Origin: Ascochyta rabiei | Taxonomy: Eukaryota; Ascomycota; Dothideomycetes; Pleosporales; Didymellaceae | Direction of reading: 5' to 3' | DNA length: 64,000 bases | Assembly (NCBI RefSeq): GCF_004011695.2 | Contig: NC_082422.1 | Location: 1,240,001 to 1,304,000, forward strand | Shown: positions 22,201-32,971 of the stretch, piece by piece | Layout of the letters: every line of letters starts with the position of its first letter | Position numbering within the stretch: position 1 is the stretch's first letter | The notes under the pieces: model-generated | Seen by the model: only the letters and a program-made list of their open reading frames with translations | Databases searched by the model: none | Told to the model about the DNA's origin: nothing | Position numbers and translations under genes: made by a program

Positions 22201-22422
22201 GGTGACGTACCCGGAGACGGAGAAGACCTGGCCTGTGAATAGTCAGCAGAGGCTTGAGAAGGCGGGAAACCGTCGCACGGAGGCGCACTCACCATCAGGT
22301 TGCTTGCCCTCGGCCTGCTGCGACTGGGGCTTCTCCTGCTGCTTCTTTGGTTTCTGCCACCCCGCCAATTAGCTGCCTGCGCCGCGCCCACGCTGCGTCA
22401 CGGAAGAGCTTACCGGGCCCAT
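19272..22422 (-). CDS. VMA1: V-type proton ATPase catalytic subunit A
   Basis: Catalytic subunit A of the vacuolar H+-ATPase V1 sector. Nine exons: 22414-22422, 22293-22353, 22211-22232, 22113-22161, 21980-22064, 21311-21928, 21099-21259, 19379-20167 and 19272-19328. They give 616 aa, matching the family (yeast Vma1 without its intein is 617). Landmarks: [37 protein letters not shown], Walker A GAFGCGKT (about residues 255-262), YVGCGERGNEM, and [19 protein letters not shown]. The Walker A region is uninterrupted, so no intein is present at the yeast site. The eighth exon is separated from the seventh by a 931-bp intron (20168-21098) with a good GTGAGT donor and GCTAAC…CAG acceptor. The joint YTG|ITVAEYF is conserved, so the intron is real despite its size. 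Confidence 0.97.
20168..21098 (-). other. Exceptionally long VMA1 intron containing a 202-codon open frame
   Basis: The other VMA1 introns are about 50-70 bp; this one is 931 bp. Within it, on the same strand but in a different phase from the flanking exon, a frame runs 20979-20371. From the internal ATG at [18 protein letters not shown] it encodes an acidic-aromatic sequence with [19 protein letters not shown] and [20 protein letters not shown] recognise no family. The 5' part of the intron has CT-rich runs, including a CTTT microsatellite. It could be a nested gene, an inserted element's remnant or a chance frame. Confidence 0.6.
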
Positions 22423-23116
22423 CGTTGCTGCTTGCTTCTCTTTGCGTTGCTGCTTGCTGTCCTCGGTCAATGCGATGGGTGGCGGTGGTGGTTCGCTGAC
22501 GTCTTCGCGGTGCGGTGTTGGCGGTGGGCTCCTGGGGAGCGGGACCGTGCGCGGCTCGACGTCGTCTTCGAACAGGCTGCTGCTGCTCGCAAAGGTCGAT
22601 ATGTAGGAGATGTTCTTCTTCTGGATGAGGTCGAGCAGAGAAGGGCGCTTGGTGAGGCGAGGGCGATTGAGCATCAACGGTGGTGATGGTGCAGGTTGGA
22701 GGCTGCTCCACAGACTGCGCTAAGAAACGGGACGTGCGCGCGAGCTCCAAGACAAGGTCGGCCAGCGTCATATGCCGTCAACAGGCAGATCTCCAGATGC
22801 GGCAGGGCTTCGAGGAATCTTGCGTGTGAACAAATGCTCAGCAGCGTCTCATGCACACTCTGCTCGCAGGTGGGTTCGGACACACGCTTGTAAGAACTGC
22901 AGCGCTGCTAGAGAACGAGGCCTACGTCATACCGGCAAGGTGCTTCGACAGCGCAACAGGCGGGCCTGAAGTCATCCACAGAATGCAAGTAGACGGTCTT
23001 CCAGAGCCAGAGACCACGTCAAAGCCACGCACGGCCTCTGCAAGGCTTACCGTGCCGAGCACGACTCTTGCACGGACTGATGTCTTGTCGAAGCCTGAGA
23101 GCTTGAACGTGCGGTG
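22423..23116. other. VMA1 promoter-side intergenic region
   Basis: Long overlapping frames on both strands look like GC-rich shadows. I found no motif supporting a gene between VMA1 and the rhodopsin-domain gene. Confidence 0.4.
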
Positions 23117-24517
23117 TCATTGCAGGCTACTTGTATTTGTGCTCGTACCCGTACTCGAACTCGGGCCACTCCGTCTCTCTGCTCTCACTGGCACTTGGCT
23201 GCTCTCGACACCTCGACGCCCAGGGCCCATCCCAACCCCTGTATCACGTCTCGCATTCGGTTCTCTTGCTTTCATCTCGTCCACCGAGCCGCCATTCAAC
23301 ATAGCCAGGCCTGTCAACCGCATGAACTGTCTCCTGTCTTCGCTGGCCGACATAGGCTGCTCGGACACTATCGCCGGTAGCCATTTAGTGAACAACGGTT
23401 TCATGACGAGGGCCGAAGCACAGATGATAGCGACATTGACCTCGATCGTCGACCACACAGCTGCATGCGTGCCTGATGCTGTACAATCTTAGCGAGCGAA
23501 CCCTCAAGGTAGTCAGAGTAGCCAAGACATACCTGTCATATTGCCTCGACGAGCAGCGTCTTGCACCAGCGTCAGTCTCAAGATACTCACGATGCACACA
23601 CTACCAGCAGTTAGCATTTCGAACGCCGAACATCACCAGCACCACCAGGCTTACAATCCACCCAGCCCAAACACCACCCAAAGCCCCCATTTCTGTCTCC
23701 TCGGCAGCTTTAACTTCCCTACTATCGGCATCGGCAGGACCCAAATCGCCCAATCGATGACGATGCCCAGAATGCCCGTGCGCAGAAAGTGATGCTCTGC
23801 ATTCTTACACTCCCCATCCACTCTCCCGTCCCAGTACGTATTGACCGGGTTGCACAGGAAAATGATACCGAAGACGCCCCAGGCAGTCGCGCCAAGAATC
23901 AGCAGGAGCAGAACGTAGCAGTAGTATCTTGGCCACTGCAAGTGCGAGAAGATGCGCAAGTATTGGAGCGTGAACCCGGCTTTGACCAGATTGACAGACA
24001 GCTGGTAGAGGAGGGAGTGTGCGAAGATGAGCTGATGGGCCGTTAGTCGTGGACGGAAGAGCTGCAAGGGGTGATGTTATGCGTACTTTGAGCATTTTAG
24101 AGAGTCGGTGGAGACTGGACTGTTCGTCCGTGGCTGGGGCCATATCGAGGCCGGATTCTGCAAGCATCTTGTCAGACCGCTGTTGAGCTGACCGCAAGAA
24201 GTGTGCCTACCTGCGCCGACTACCGCAGTCATACTGATGGACAGAAGCTAGGTTTGGGTCAGTCTGAGGGCCCCCCACGTCGTGATTTTACACACCAGTG
24301 CCACGCTGATGAAATAATCCTCAACACCCCATTTACCCGGCGCAAGGCAGATCCTGCTGTACCATCGGAGTAACACGACCAGCAGCGCCAGGCTCGTGAA
24401 GAGAAGAGCGGGGATCAAAGCGGACTGCTGGAGGTTCGCCGTGGCCTTCTGCGACAGGATGAACCAGCTCGGAGAGTGCGTGTCCATCGTGTGTGGATCG
24501 TAAAGCGTGTCACTCAT
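23117..24517 (-). CDS. Seven-transmembrane rhodopsin-domain (PTH11-related) protein
   Basis: Fungal integral membrane protein of the PF20684 rhodopsin-domain group, related to PTH11-type receptors but without an N-terminal CFEM domain. Six exons: 24296-24517, 24211-24247, 24087-24157, 23655-24031, 23533-23600 and 23117-23478, giving 378 aa. The fourth acceptor was placed at CATCAG (24032) because the nearer CAG would leave a 25-bp intron; this gives a 55-bp intron with a perfect CTAAC branch site. Hydrophobic helices include ALIPALLFTSLALLVVLL, YYCYVLLLLILGATAWGVFG and LGIVIDWAIWVLPMPIV. The typical CNPVNTYWDG and AAVWSTIEVNVAIICASA blocks are present. The Ser/Thr-rich tail is probably cytoplasmic. 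The ligand is unknown. Confidence 0.86.
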
Positions 24518-26789
24518 TTTCGAACGTGCGAGGCTTGGGCCGGTCGGTGAGACCTATGAGAAGAGTACTTGTGGTCTACCATGAGATGTTGGAGAAAAGC
24601 TTTGTATTTGGTTCTGCTTGACGGCCGGTTAGGAGCCTCCCGTCAACGGGTTTGAACCGTGGTAGAATGATGTAAGGTCGACGGTTTGTTGACGACGAAT
24701 ACCTAGGACTACTCACGCACGATACTATTACCTTGGACTTCAACGACGACCGATGATTGTTGAAAATGCGATGATCACCAGTGCCGCTGTCTGCTGCTAA
24801 TGTGAAACTATAACAAAGAGCTTCTGGTGTGATGCATCTTGTTTGCTGCACTGCCAAGCTGGATCGTTGTAGATGGACGGTAGGATAAGTTGGTCGAGGG
24901 TAGAGAAGACTGGGACAGATATGCGCTAAGAACATCGAGACGATTGCGACCCACGGTTGACCGCGGGGTTGTCCAATATTGTGACGCGTCTTGGGCTTTC
25001 TGCACTTGAAGAAGCAACTCCTGGGGCGCTTCTTTGTTGAGTTCCTGCCAGTACGTGTCACAGAGGTGGGATTTCCTCTACTCTGATCGTGAGCCTTATA
25101 CGTAGAGGTCAACCGCCAGCCGAACCGTGGTCCCAAAGATCCGGAGTTTACAGAGTCAGATGTTAGGTACCAGCACATTCAAGCTGTACGACTGCACCAA
25201 GACAAAAACTCTCTTGGTCAAAGCTAATGCGTCAATTCAAACCTGAACAGAGAGGAAGCAGAGGCTGTGCTATTTCCACGTTGCGGAAAGGGCGGGAACA
25301 AGTGACCGTGGATCTGGATGATGTTGGAATTTAGTTAGATACGCAAAAGGGAGAGTATCGTAGTCCCGCCAACCTGTTCCCAGATCGAGCAGTGAAGTGG
25401 CCGAAGATAAGCAAAAGTGCTGTCGGTCCAAGCATCTGAATTGGGAAGCGTCCAGGCCTTGCTTGTGTGGCTTCATTGGAAGAATTGTGCGGCTTCATTG
25501 GAAGAATTGTGCGGCTTCATTGGAAGAATTGTGCGGCTTCATTGGAAGAATTGTGCGGCTTCATTGGAAGGGACATGATTTATGGATCTGAAGATTTCGC
25601 AGTGATGCGCTCCGTTGCTGTGCCGCACAATAATTGAGTTGTTCGCGATGCAGGCCTTAGCATCTCATTCAACGGAAAACAGGGACCTTCAACAAGTTGA
25701 TATACGGTGATGCATCGTATCCGGGCTTTCCAGGTAGCCAAATGCCAGCAAGGATGGAGTGTGGAGATAGTGGGACATGGTCGTGTTCCTCAGCTTGCTG
25801 GGAGTCTTGGTGGTCTTTGATATTTGTCAGTACGCTGCAGGTAAGCGGTCTAATAGCGAATTGTCGGTGACTGGTGGTAGTGTATGCAGGCGGTATCGTC
25901 GATGGAGCAGCAAAAGGACGCCTTGAGAGGATTACTGCAGTGCAGTAAACCCATGTGGAGGTCTTGATAGGTGATGTGAAAAGCGCATCAGTCGTGTTGT
26001 GGAGGTCCCACGGGTCGACGTTACTCTAGCGACGTATCGTAACAATGTTGAGGTAGACGATGTTCGAGCCGACCCGACAGTATGGTGAGCATGCAAATCA
26101 ATACAAGGTGGACTCTCCGTGGGTCGTGCTTAGCTTGGAAGTTGGGCTTCTCAAGGGTCCTCGGCGCATGACTGAGCGTGGGTGAAGCGCAAGGGGAGCC
26201 GAGTGGAGGCCAGTACACGTCCGCATTGGCTCCCAAACAAATTAAGCTTTCTTTGGGCGTCAAGCGCAAACGAGATTTGAGTGATTGCGTGATTGCAACG
26301 CGGCGACGTATGGGAGAATGTTTTAGAAGATGTGCTAGCGCCGCCTCGTTTGGGAACATTTCAAATACTCACCACAAGCCGTCTAGGATCGCGGCCTGTA
26401 TGAGATCTCGCGTAGAACGACAATTTGTCAAAAACGCGTGATTTCTGTCCACACTGCGAAATCACCTGCAGGATGCAACCCAGGCCCACCAAATCTCCTA
26501 AACGCTCATTGGGCTGGTTTCGCTAATCTCGAGCCCAACTCGCGGACGTTGCATCGTGTTTTCGCAGGTCCTCGTGGGCAGTCCACTGTCTTCCGGTTCG
26601 GTATGGCAATTCTTGTCTGGTGCTAAGGATAGATTGGTCTCTGTGGGCCTGCTAAGAGTCTCATCACGCGCTCTGGGGAAGCCGAATCATGGAAGACGTG
26701 TCGCAGGATTACCGGGGGATTGAAATAGTCTGTCGGCTCCTGGAACAATTGCAAATCGTCCATTGTGAATATATCCCGCCTTCAAGCCC
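24518..26789. other. Gene-poor region (2.3 kb)
   Basis: No supported coding region. The longest frame (24576-25178, minus) is basic, lacks motifs and crosses no plausible splice sites. A 22-bp tandem array sits at 25471-25570. Confidence 0.5.
25471..25570. repeat. 22-bp tandem repeat, about 4.5 copies
   Basis: Unit CTTCATTGGAAGAATTGTGCGG repeats without change at 25471, 25493, 25515 and 25537, then breaks after half a unit. The perfect identity suggests recent expansion. Confidence 0.95.
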
Positions 26790-27083
26790 ATGCCATCAAG
26801 TACGACAATGTCTCAAGAATCTTCATCGCGGGCATCATCCATCTGCTCTTCAGATACCATGGCCTCTATGGCATCTCAACAGTCCTACCACCCATATCTA
26901 AGCCAAGGACGAGCCTCGACCATCACATCATGGACCTTGTCCATCCAACGGAGCCCTCAGCAACCATTCACCTCCGATGCCGACACCATGTCCTGCGAGG
27001 CTGCCATCGAAGCCTACAGGCAACTCAAAGTCGCACTTTTCTCAAAGGCAGCTGCCTCGCTGTCTTATCCCCAGACTGGCTGA
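26790..27083 (+). CDS. Hypothetical Ser-rich 97-aa protein
   Basis: ATG at 26790 opens a frame rich in Ser, Gln and Thr (MSQESSSRASSICSSD) that ends in a more ordered stretch (DADTMSCEAAIEAYRQLKVA). No family is recognised, and overlapping frames in the other two phases are also open, which weakens the case. It could be a small real gene or chance. Confidence 0.3.
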   Translation: MPSSTTMSQESSSRASSICSSDTMASMASQQSYHPYLSQGRASTITSWTLSIQRSPQQPFTSDADTMSCEAAIEAYRQLKVALFSKAAASLSYPQTG

Positions 27084-27427
27084 ATGCCCACGACGTGTAG
27101 CGATGAAAGCCGCCGTTCTAAGAGCAATATTGCAGACAGCGTCACTCAACCGCTACGCTTAGGGATGCTGTCGACCGACCCAAGACAGCTTTGCTACTTG
27201 TCGGACAAGTTCCACGACGGACCCGAATTATTCTACGATACCCACATTCTAGCCTATCGACATTTTTCTTTGGCGTTGGTGGCGTGGGGACATGATGACA
27301 CGATAGTGTCGCGGTTTCGAAGTTCTCTCGAAGTTCTCGAATGTAGATTTGGAATCGCTTTGATGGTGGCTTCTGGCTCGAAGTGTAAACGTTATGCAAA
27401 AGTACCTGCCTTCCATCGTAGCGTGCC

Positions 27428-27843
27428 GCGCGGCTGCGAAAAAAAGCCGCACACACAAATGAGCCGAAATCCAGCACCACCCACACAGCTCCCCCTACAA
27501 CGTCAATTAATTAATTCCAGATATACCAAACTGTAGCGCTTAGTTAGGAGATGTATTACGTGTTTTCAACTTATTTTTAACTGTGTAGTTGTAGAGTTGT
27601 AATAATTTAAATCTTACCCCTATTATCTATCTATCTGCCTATCATCCTCTATTACTGTATTGTAGGAGCAGTCAGCACATATGCTAGCCTTTGTTAGTAT
27701 TTAGTAGTAATTATAATCTCCTATAACAGGCATAACAGCTGTAATAAAAATACACTAAAAATTAAGTGTGTGGGTGGTGGTGTAGGTGGTGGTAGAGAAC
27801 CTCAGCATTTACTGTGTGCGGCTTTTTTTTGTGCAGCCGCGTG
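27428..27843. mobile_element. MITE-like element with imperfect terminal inverted repeats and AT-rich core
   Basis: The left arm (gcggctgcgaaaaaaagccg, from 27430) and the reverse complement of the right arm (gcggctgcacaaaaaaaagc, ending about 27843) match. The match continues through CGCACACA and, with gaps, to the CCACCACCCACAC tract near 27475-27487 and 27767-27785, giving arms of roughly 60-75 bp. The core between them (27530-27765) is strongly AT-rich and non-coding. No transposase frame is present. Structure fits a non-autonomous fold-back or MITE element; I could not settle the target-site duplication. Confidence 0.6.
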
Positions 27844-28052
27844 CGTGCTCCAACACAAAACTAGAGATGAAGACAAAGCAAACGATCTGGTTCCACGTGG
27901 CGATATAACTGACATGGTTCTGCTGTGTGAGCCTGTGAGGAGCTGCAGGTGCGGCCGGAGAAGCGTGACGCTAGGCCCAGGTGGGAAGACGCCATGTCGA
28001 AAACTCTCGGACAGCCATGACGGGCAGCAGCAACGTCAACACCAGCGCAGCC

Positions 28053-28914
28053 ATGCTGCTCCCACGGATACTCGCGCCCGTACGCGCATCGATCCAGACG
28101 CCCTCGACCTTCATCCTCCCAGCCTCTCGCGTCATCGATGCCCTCCGTACCGCGAACGGCGCCTCCGCACACGCACCGAGCCTGTCGCTCGTCAGACATT
28201 CAGCCCATCAGGCCCAAGGGCGAGCCAACGGTGCCAAGGACGGGCCAGGAAAGCGACTGGGTGCGAAGAAGAGCGGAGGTACCACGTGCAGCCGGCAATG
28301 CAGCAGAGGGAGTAGACGGCTGACGACGACGTGTAGGAGAGTATGTGATCCCCGGAAACATCATCTTCCGCCAGCGCGGCACACACTGGTTCCCCGGAGA
28401 GAACTGCAAATTCGGCCGTGACCACTGTATCTTTGCCACCGAGTCTGGATACGTTCGATACTACAAGGACCCGCTCAAGCACCCCAAGCGCCAGTACATT
28501 GGCGTGGCGCTCGAGAAAGACCACCAACTGCCCTACCCACGAAACGCCCCCCGAGCGAGACGGTTGGGCTTCGTTGCCGTGCCAGTCACCCAGACAGAGG
28601 CGAGCGCGCAGGTGGTGGTCAACGATCTGCACGTCCGAGAAGGCTCGGGCAGCGACAGCAGCATCGTGGACACACCGCGGCACGGAAAGGTCATCTCCAA
28701 GGCCAACAAGGGATACGCTTTCCGCGAAGCCAACTGGGAGATTGGTCGCGCAGCGGAGAAGGCGAATGTGCAGGTCAAGAAGTTCGTCCCTGGCGACCGA
28801 TGGGCCGCGTGGCGCAAGTCGAACGCCAGAATACAGGCCAACATCGAGAGGAAGAAGCTGAGGAACGCCGGAAAGAAGACTGGGAAGCCGAAGAAGAGGC
28901 AGCAGAGGGCCTGA
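28053..28914 (+). CDS. Mitochondrial large-subunit ribosomal protein bL27m
   Basis: Mitoribosomal protein L27, homologue of yeast Mrp7. Two exons, 28053-28278 and 28337-28914, give 267 aa. The junction creates KRLGAKKSGGEYVIPGNII, the core bL27 signature, followed by RQRGTHWFPGENCKFGRDH and IFATESGYVRYYKD. A presequence-like start (MLLPRILAPVRASIQ) leads to the SAHQAQGRANGAKDGPG segment. A long basic C-terminal extension (ERKKLRNAGKKTGKPKKR) is typical of fungal members. ATG 28053 was preferred over the in-frame ATG 28017 because the shorter form starts directly with the presequence. The bL27 N-terminal arm reaches the peptidyl-transferase centre. Confidence 0.95.
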
Positions 28915-29043
28915 GCGAATTCCTTGGCTGTATAACTATCGTGTGTAGGAACAACAGAAGCTTTGTACATTCAGCCTGCTGGCCAACACACGCCCAATCG
29001 CACGCTGAGACTGACTCTACCACTCACCACAGAACAGGCTCAA

Positions 29044-30347
29044 TCATAGCTTCGCCGCGTCCTTCCATCCCAGCAGGCCGCTCTCGTCAACAAACTGTCG
29101 ACCCTTGGTCCACCCTGTCCACCTCGTAAGCGTCTCTTCTCCGCCGTCGCCAGCCTTCAATCCCCGCTCGATCCATCCGCTACCTTCCAGACCAATGCCC
29201 TGCCCCACAGCGGCAGGCCTCGAATCCTCGCCTTCGTGGACAGCCAATGCTGGCGACGACTTCAGCGTTACCGCCGGCCGCTGGTCGAACCCTTGCGCTT
29301 CCAATTCTGGCTGGGTAAATACTGGTGTACAACAGGCGTCTGTACCGTCAAAGATGGCCTCCCACTCATCGCGCGTCTTCCTCTTGAACACGGCGGTGAA
29401 GAGGTCCTTCAGCTTTGGCCAGTCAGCCTTGTTGTCACGACTACCGGGCAGATCAGACGGCTTCAGCTCAAGGCCCTTGAGCAGCGCAGCCCAGAACTGT
29501 GGCTCGATCGCACCACTACTCATTTGTCAGCTTGCAATGCCCACAAACCGAGAGCAACGACACCTACACAGCCATGTACTTTCCATCCCTGGTCTCGTAA
29601 GTGTCGTAAAAGGGCGCCCCGCCGTCCAGCATGTTGGTGCCCCTCTCCGCTCCCCAAATCTGGCTCTTCATCCCCAGCCTCGGCATCGTCGCAAGAATCG
29701 CACTACCGTCCACCATATTCGCCTCGACCACCTGTCCGATCCCGCTCCTCTCTCTCGCCAGCAACGCCAGCAAGATACCGATAAAGCACATGGCACCGCC
29801 GCCAGCAAAGTCGCCCATGAGGTTGCCGGGCGGGTACGGTTTTTCTCCCTTGCGCCCAAACAACGACAAGACGCCGGAGACAGCAATGTAGTTTATGTCG
29901 TGCCCCGCCATGGCGCTGTACTTCCCGTCTCTCCTAAACCCCGTCATGCGCGCCACTATCAATCTCGGATTGAGCTTCAGCAGCACGTCAGGACCCAGTC
30001 CAGCTTTTTCGAGCACGCCGGGCCGGAAGGGGTCGATGATGATGTCTACGATGGGGACGATTTTTCTGATGAGCTCGAGCCCGGATGGCGTCTTCATGTT
30101 CACGCAGATGCTGGTCTTGCGCCGCGTGAGCTGGTCGCTGGGCGCGCCGGACTTGTGGGCTGGCGCGCGGTCGAGCCGCAGCACGGTTGCGCCGTAGTCG
30201 GCTAGCAGCATGCCTGCAAATGGCCCTGTGTGTCGTCGGCATAGTCTCTTGTCTTGTGTGGCTGTTGAACCTACCTGGCGCGAGGCCTGCGAACTCGAGT
30301 ACGCGCAGCCCGGTGAGCGGCGGTGGTTGGTAGGATGCGTTCGCCAT
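29044..30347 (-). CDS. Alpha-methylacyl-CoA racemase / CoA-transferase family III protein
   Basis: CaiB/BaiF family (PF02515) enzyme most like alpha-methylacyl-CoA racemase. Exons 30275-30347, 29568-30213 and 29044-29515 give 396 aa, the usual length. The first junction forms [20 protein letters not shown], the conserved N-terminal block. [15 protein letters not shown] contains the active-site Asp and precedes [13 protein letters not shown] and [11 protein letters not shown], as in AMACR. The conserved [20 protein letters not shown] region spans the second junction and leads to the catalytic Glu region. The family epimerises 2-methyl-branched acyl-CoAs before beta-oxidation, usually in peroxisome or mitochondrion. 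No clear PTS1 signal is seen (C-terminus AAKL). Confidence 0.92.
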
Positions 30348-30676
30348 TGTGTGTGTGGTTGTTACTGTGTCAGCTGTATGATGTTCTTTGGGGGCAGCTC
30401 TCGCGAGCTTGAGAGCGTTGCGATGTCTGTATAGCTATAGCGCATGCTCGACGTCGACATTGTTGGATGCTGAGGTTCCGGCTATACACTCCCGCGGGGA
30501 AAGATAGGTGAGTTGCCGAGGTCTGTGGGTCTGATGTGCCAAATCAGGTAAGCATAACCGTCACAGAGATGATATTCGCTCTACCACGAAGCTTACGATT
30601 GTGCGTTACCAACTGGCCCTGCCCCTATCTACCTTGTCTACCACGAACCAGCACGGCAGGAAAACATCAGACTCTC

Positions 30677-31816
30677 TCAGACCCCGTCTCCTGATACTTC
30701 ACCGTCGATGATACTATCCGCACGTTTCAGGCGATACGGTGTCCACGTCCGGTAAACCGAATCCACCATGCTCATCAACCCTTGACGACGCAGACCAAAC
30801 TCACCACAGAGCGCGGACAAGAACTCGACCTCCTTCAACTCCTTGCAGCAGTGCGCGGAGTTCTCGGCATCGAGCTCGACCTGGAGCAGGACAGTGGCAT
30901 CTGTAGTGGTAAGCATCAAACCCGGGGGCGCGTGGTGGCAGAGCTTCCCTAACCAGCCCTTGCCTTGCGGCTTCATGATCCAGTCGGCCATGGGGATCTG
31001 CACCGTCAACATGGGGCTCGCAAAGTCGAGTTGCACGCGCAGCGTCGTTGCAAGCCATTTCCCGTCGACGGGCTCGGCGGCAATGAGCGCGGGCTTCTCG
31101 TCGAGGAGCGAGCGCACGGAGACGTGCTTGCGAGGAGGCATGAGGATGTGCGACTGGCCCTTGACTGGCTGTAGCTCGAGAGCAGCTGGGATCGCTAGTT
31201 GGGTGGTTGTAGCGTCCACGTCCATCTCTGAGAAGTAAAGAGACGCGCGTGTGGGAGTCTGCAGGGGAGATGCGTTATCCATAGTCAGCTTGAACTCACC
31301 AGCTTGGCGGAAATACCTGAAGCGCTCCATGCCCTCTGGTCCAGAAAGCGGAATGTAAGCAGCCGTGTAGAACGCGCCGCCGAGAGGAATCTCCATGGCC
31401 ACGGGGTGTAGAGCGTGGTCGATGACAAGCGCAAATGTATCCAAGCACATGCCGACCACAGCATGGTACTTTGTTTCTGCTCCTGCATGCCGCGCGCACG
31501 TCATCAGGTGAACATGATTAGCATACTGGCGAAAGCCCCGATCCATGCTGCTACCGATGGTGGCCTGCAGTTCAGTAACAATGCGTGTAGATACACCCAA
31601 GCACGTTGCGAAGCGTCCAGTCGTGTGCCAGAAGGAGCGGCCAGTCCCCAGTAGGCCCACGTCAAGTCCCGCGGCTTGGTTGACTACGTTCCAAGAGTGC
31701 CATGTTGACCACGAATAGTCTTTGGCGTACTTTAGGGCTACCTGATTTGCAATCTTGAACAGTCGGTCCTGGACTTCAGACGAGGGAGTGGCGGCGACGT
31801 TGTTTACTGAAGTCAT
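30677..31816 (-). CDS. Conserved-looking protein of unknown function (379 aa)
   Basis: A single-exon frame with even composition and no low-complexity bias. It starts MTSVNNVAATPSSEVQDRLF; an in-frame ATG at 31942 would add 42 hydrophilic, Gln-rich residues. Ordered segments include DYSWSTWHSWNVVNQAAG, HAVVGMCLDTFALVIDHALH and MEIPLGGAFYTAAYIPLSG. The C-terminal part has ELKEVEFLSALCGEFGLRR. There is no signal peptide and no clear membrane helix. I recognise no family. Coding status is supported by length, codon-like composition and lack of introns, not by homology. Confidence 0.7.
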   Translation of the reverse strand: MTSVNNVAATPSSEVQDRLFKIANQVALKYAKDYSWSTWHSWNVVNQAAGLDVGLLGTGRSFWHTTGRFATCLGVSTRIVTELQATIGSSMDRGFRQYANHVHLMTCARHAGAETKYHAVVGMCLDTFALVIDHALHPVAMEIPLGGAFYTAAYIPLSGPEGMERFRYFRQAGEFKLTMDNASPLQTPTRASLYFSEMDVDATTTQLAIPAALELQPVKGQSHILMPPRKHVSVRSLLDEKPALIAAEPVDGKWLATTLRVQLDFASPMLTVQIPMADWIMKPQGKGWLGKLCHHAPPGLMLTTTDATVLLQVELDAENSAHCCKELKEVEFLSALCGEFGLRRQGLMSMVDSVYRTWTPYRLKRADSIIDGEVSGDGV

Positions 31817-32971
31817 GTTACGGGGTCGAGACTTGTGTAGTGTTGGTTTCGTTGGTTCGGGTGGTATCGAATCGCAAAGACATGTCTCTTCATCCTGTTG
31901 TTGCTGTGTGTCTACAGTGTGAACAAGGTTGTGCTTGTACATGATGTCTTGCTAAGCCAGCCTTGTTTCACAACGCCATGATTCAGCTCGACAGGGCAGT
32001 GCGAACCTACTCTTTCAGCATACACAGGGACCGACGTACGTAGAACAATTGGCTCGAATCAGCGTGGGCACTGCTATTATTCTGCATGGGCCCTCAGGCG
32101 TGATGAACAAGTTTCACAGAACTCGAAAGAGTCCAACTTCGACAGCGCCGTGATGCCCGACCACGATTCAAATCTTACTCAAAAAGATCATCACGTATGC
32201 ATATGGATATGTACAGCCCCTATGACACCGCCTGCGCAACAGTGAAAAATGCGCAGCCAGCTCTAATGGTGCTCAAAAGCGTCCTTCTCCGCAGCGCTGA
32301 ATCGCAACCGCCCAATGTAAGTACTCGATAGCGCTCGAACAAAACGTAAGAGGCTGATGAGATAGGCGGATGAACTGTCTGATGGTGCGTTGAAGAAGAG
32401 AAGCCTCGCGCGCGGCGAGAAATTTATTCAAGCTCACGCATCACGTAAGCAGAACTAGCGCCCGCTGTGGGCTCGGACTAAAAGCTCAGGCTGCGACGCG
32501 CCGCGACGCGACGATCCACGAACCGCAAGACAGGTTGATGCTCGCGTTGATGCTTGTGTGTGGTTTTCCATTGCAGGTGATTCGGGATGATTTGTAAAAT
32601 TGCTTTCCTCGCATTGCTGTGGCTGCAATGGTGAAATTAGCTTTCAGTGACGATGAAGCCCGCATGCAGCTTCGTCTTGGACCTGCCCAGCAGCTGTTGT
32701 CTCGACTTGCTTCCTTCATGGAATTCGTCCCCGTACTTCGTGGCTGCTTGCATGAGGCGTCGATGGCATTGCCTCAGCGAATCGACCCCTGCACGTTATC
32801 GCTGTCAGCCTCGTCCCGCCCCGCTTGTGCTGTAGACCTCCACAGTGTTAGCTGGTATTGAAGCCTGATTGCATAAGCATGCTGTCGGAGTACATGTTTT
32901 CCATGAAACATATATCAGCAGCGCCGGACTAGTTTTGACACTCAGTATCACCTATTAAACGACACTGCGCG
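31817..32971. other. Divergent intergenic region
   Basis: Lies between the divergently transcribed 379-aa protein gene and the TF-domain gene. No credible frame or repeat was seen. Confidence 0.45.

Noticed and set aside
22295..22771. Long minus-strand frame over the first VMA1 exons
   Set aside because: It runs through VMA1 introns and the 5' leader in the wrong phase, with no motif.
24032..24086. 25-bp intron ending at CCCTTGCAG in the rhodopsin-domain gene
   Set aside because: Too short for a fungal spliceosomal intron; extending to CATCAG gives 55 bp with a CTAAC branch site and keeps the frame.
24640..24670. B-box-like word GGTTCAAACCCG on the minus strand
   Set aside because: No A box at the proper distance and no cloverleaf pairing.
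24576..25178. 200-codon minus-strand frame in the gene-poor region
   Set aside because: It is basic and unstructured, and shows no conserved motif.
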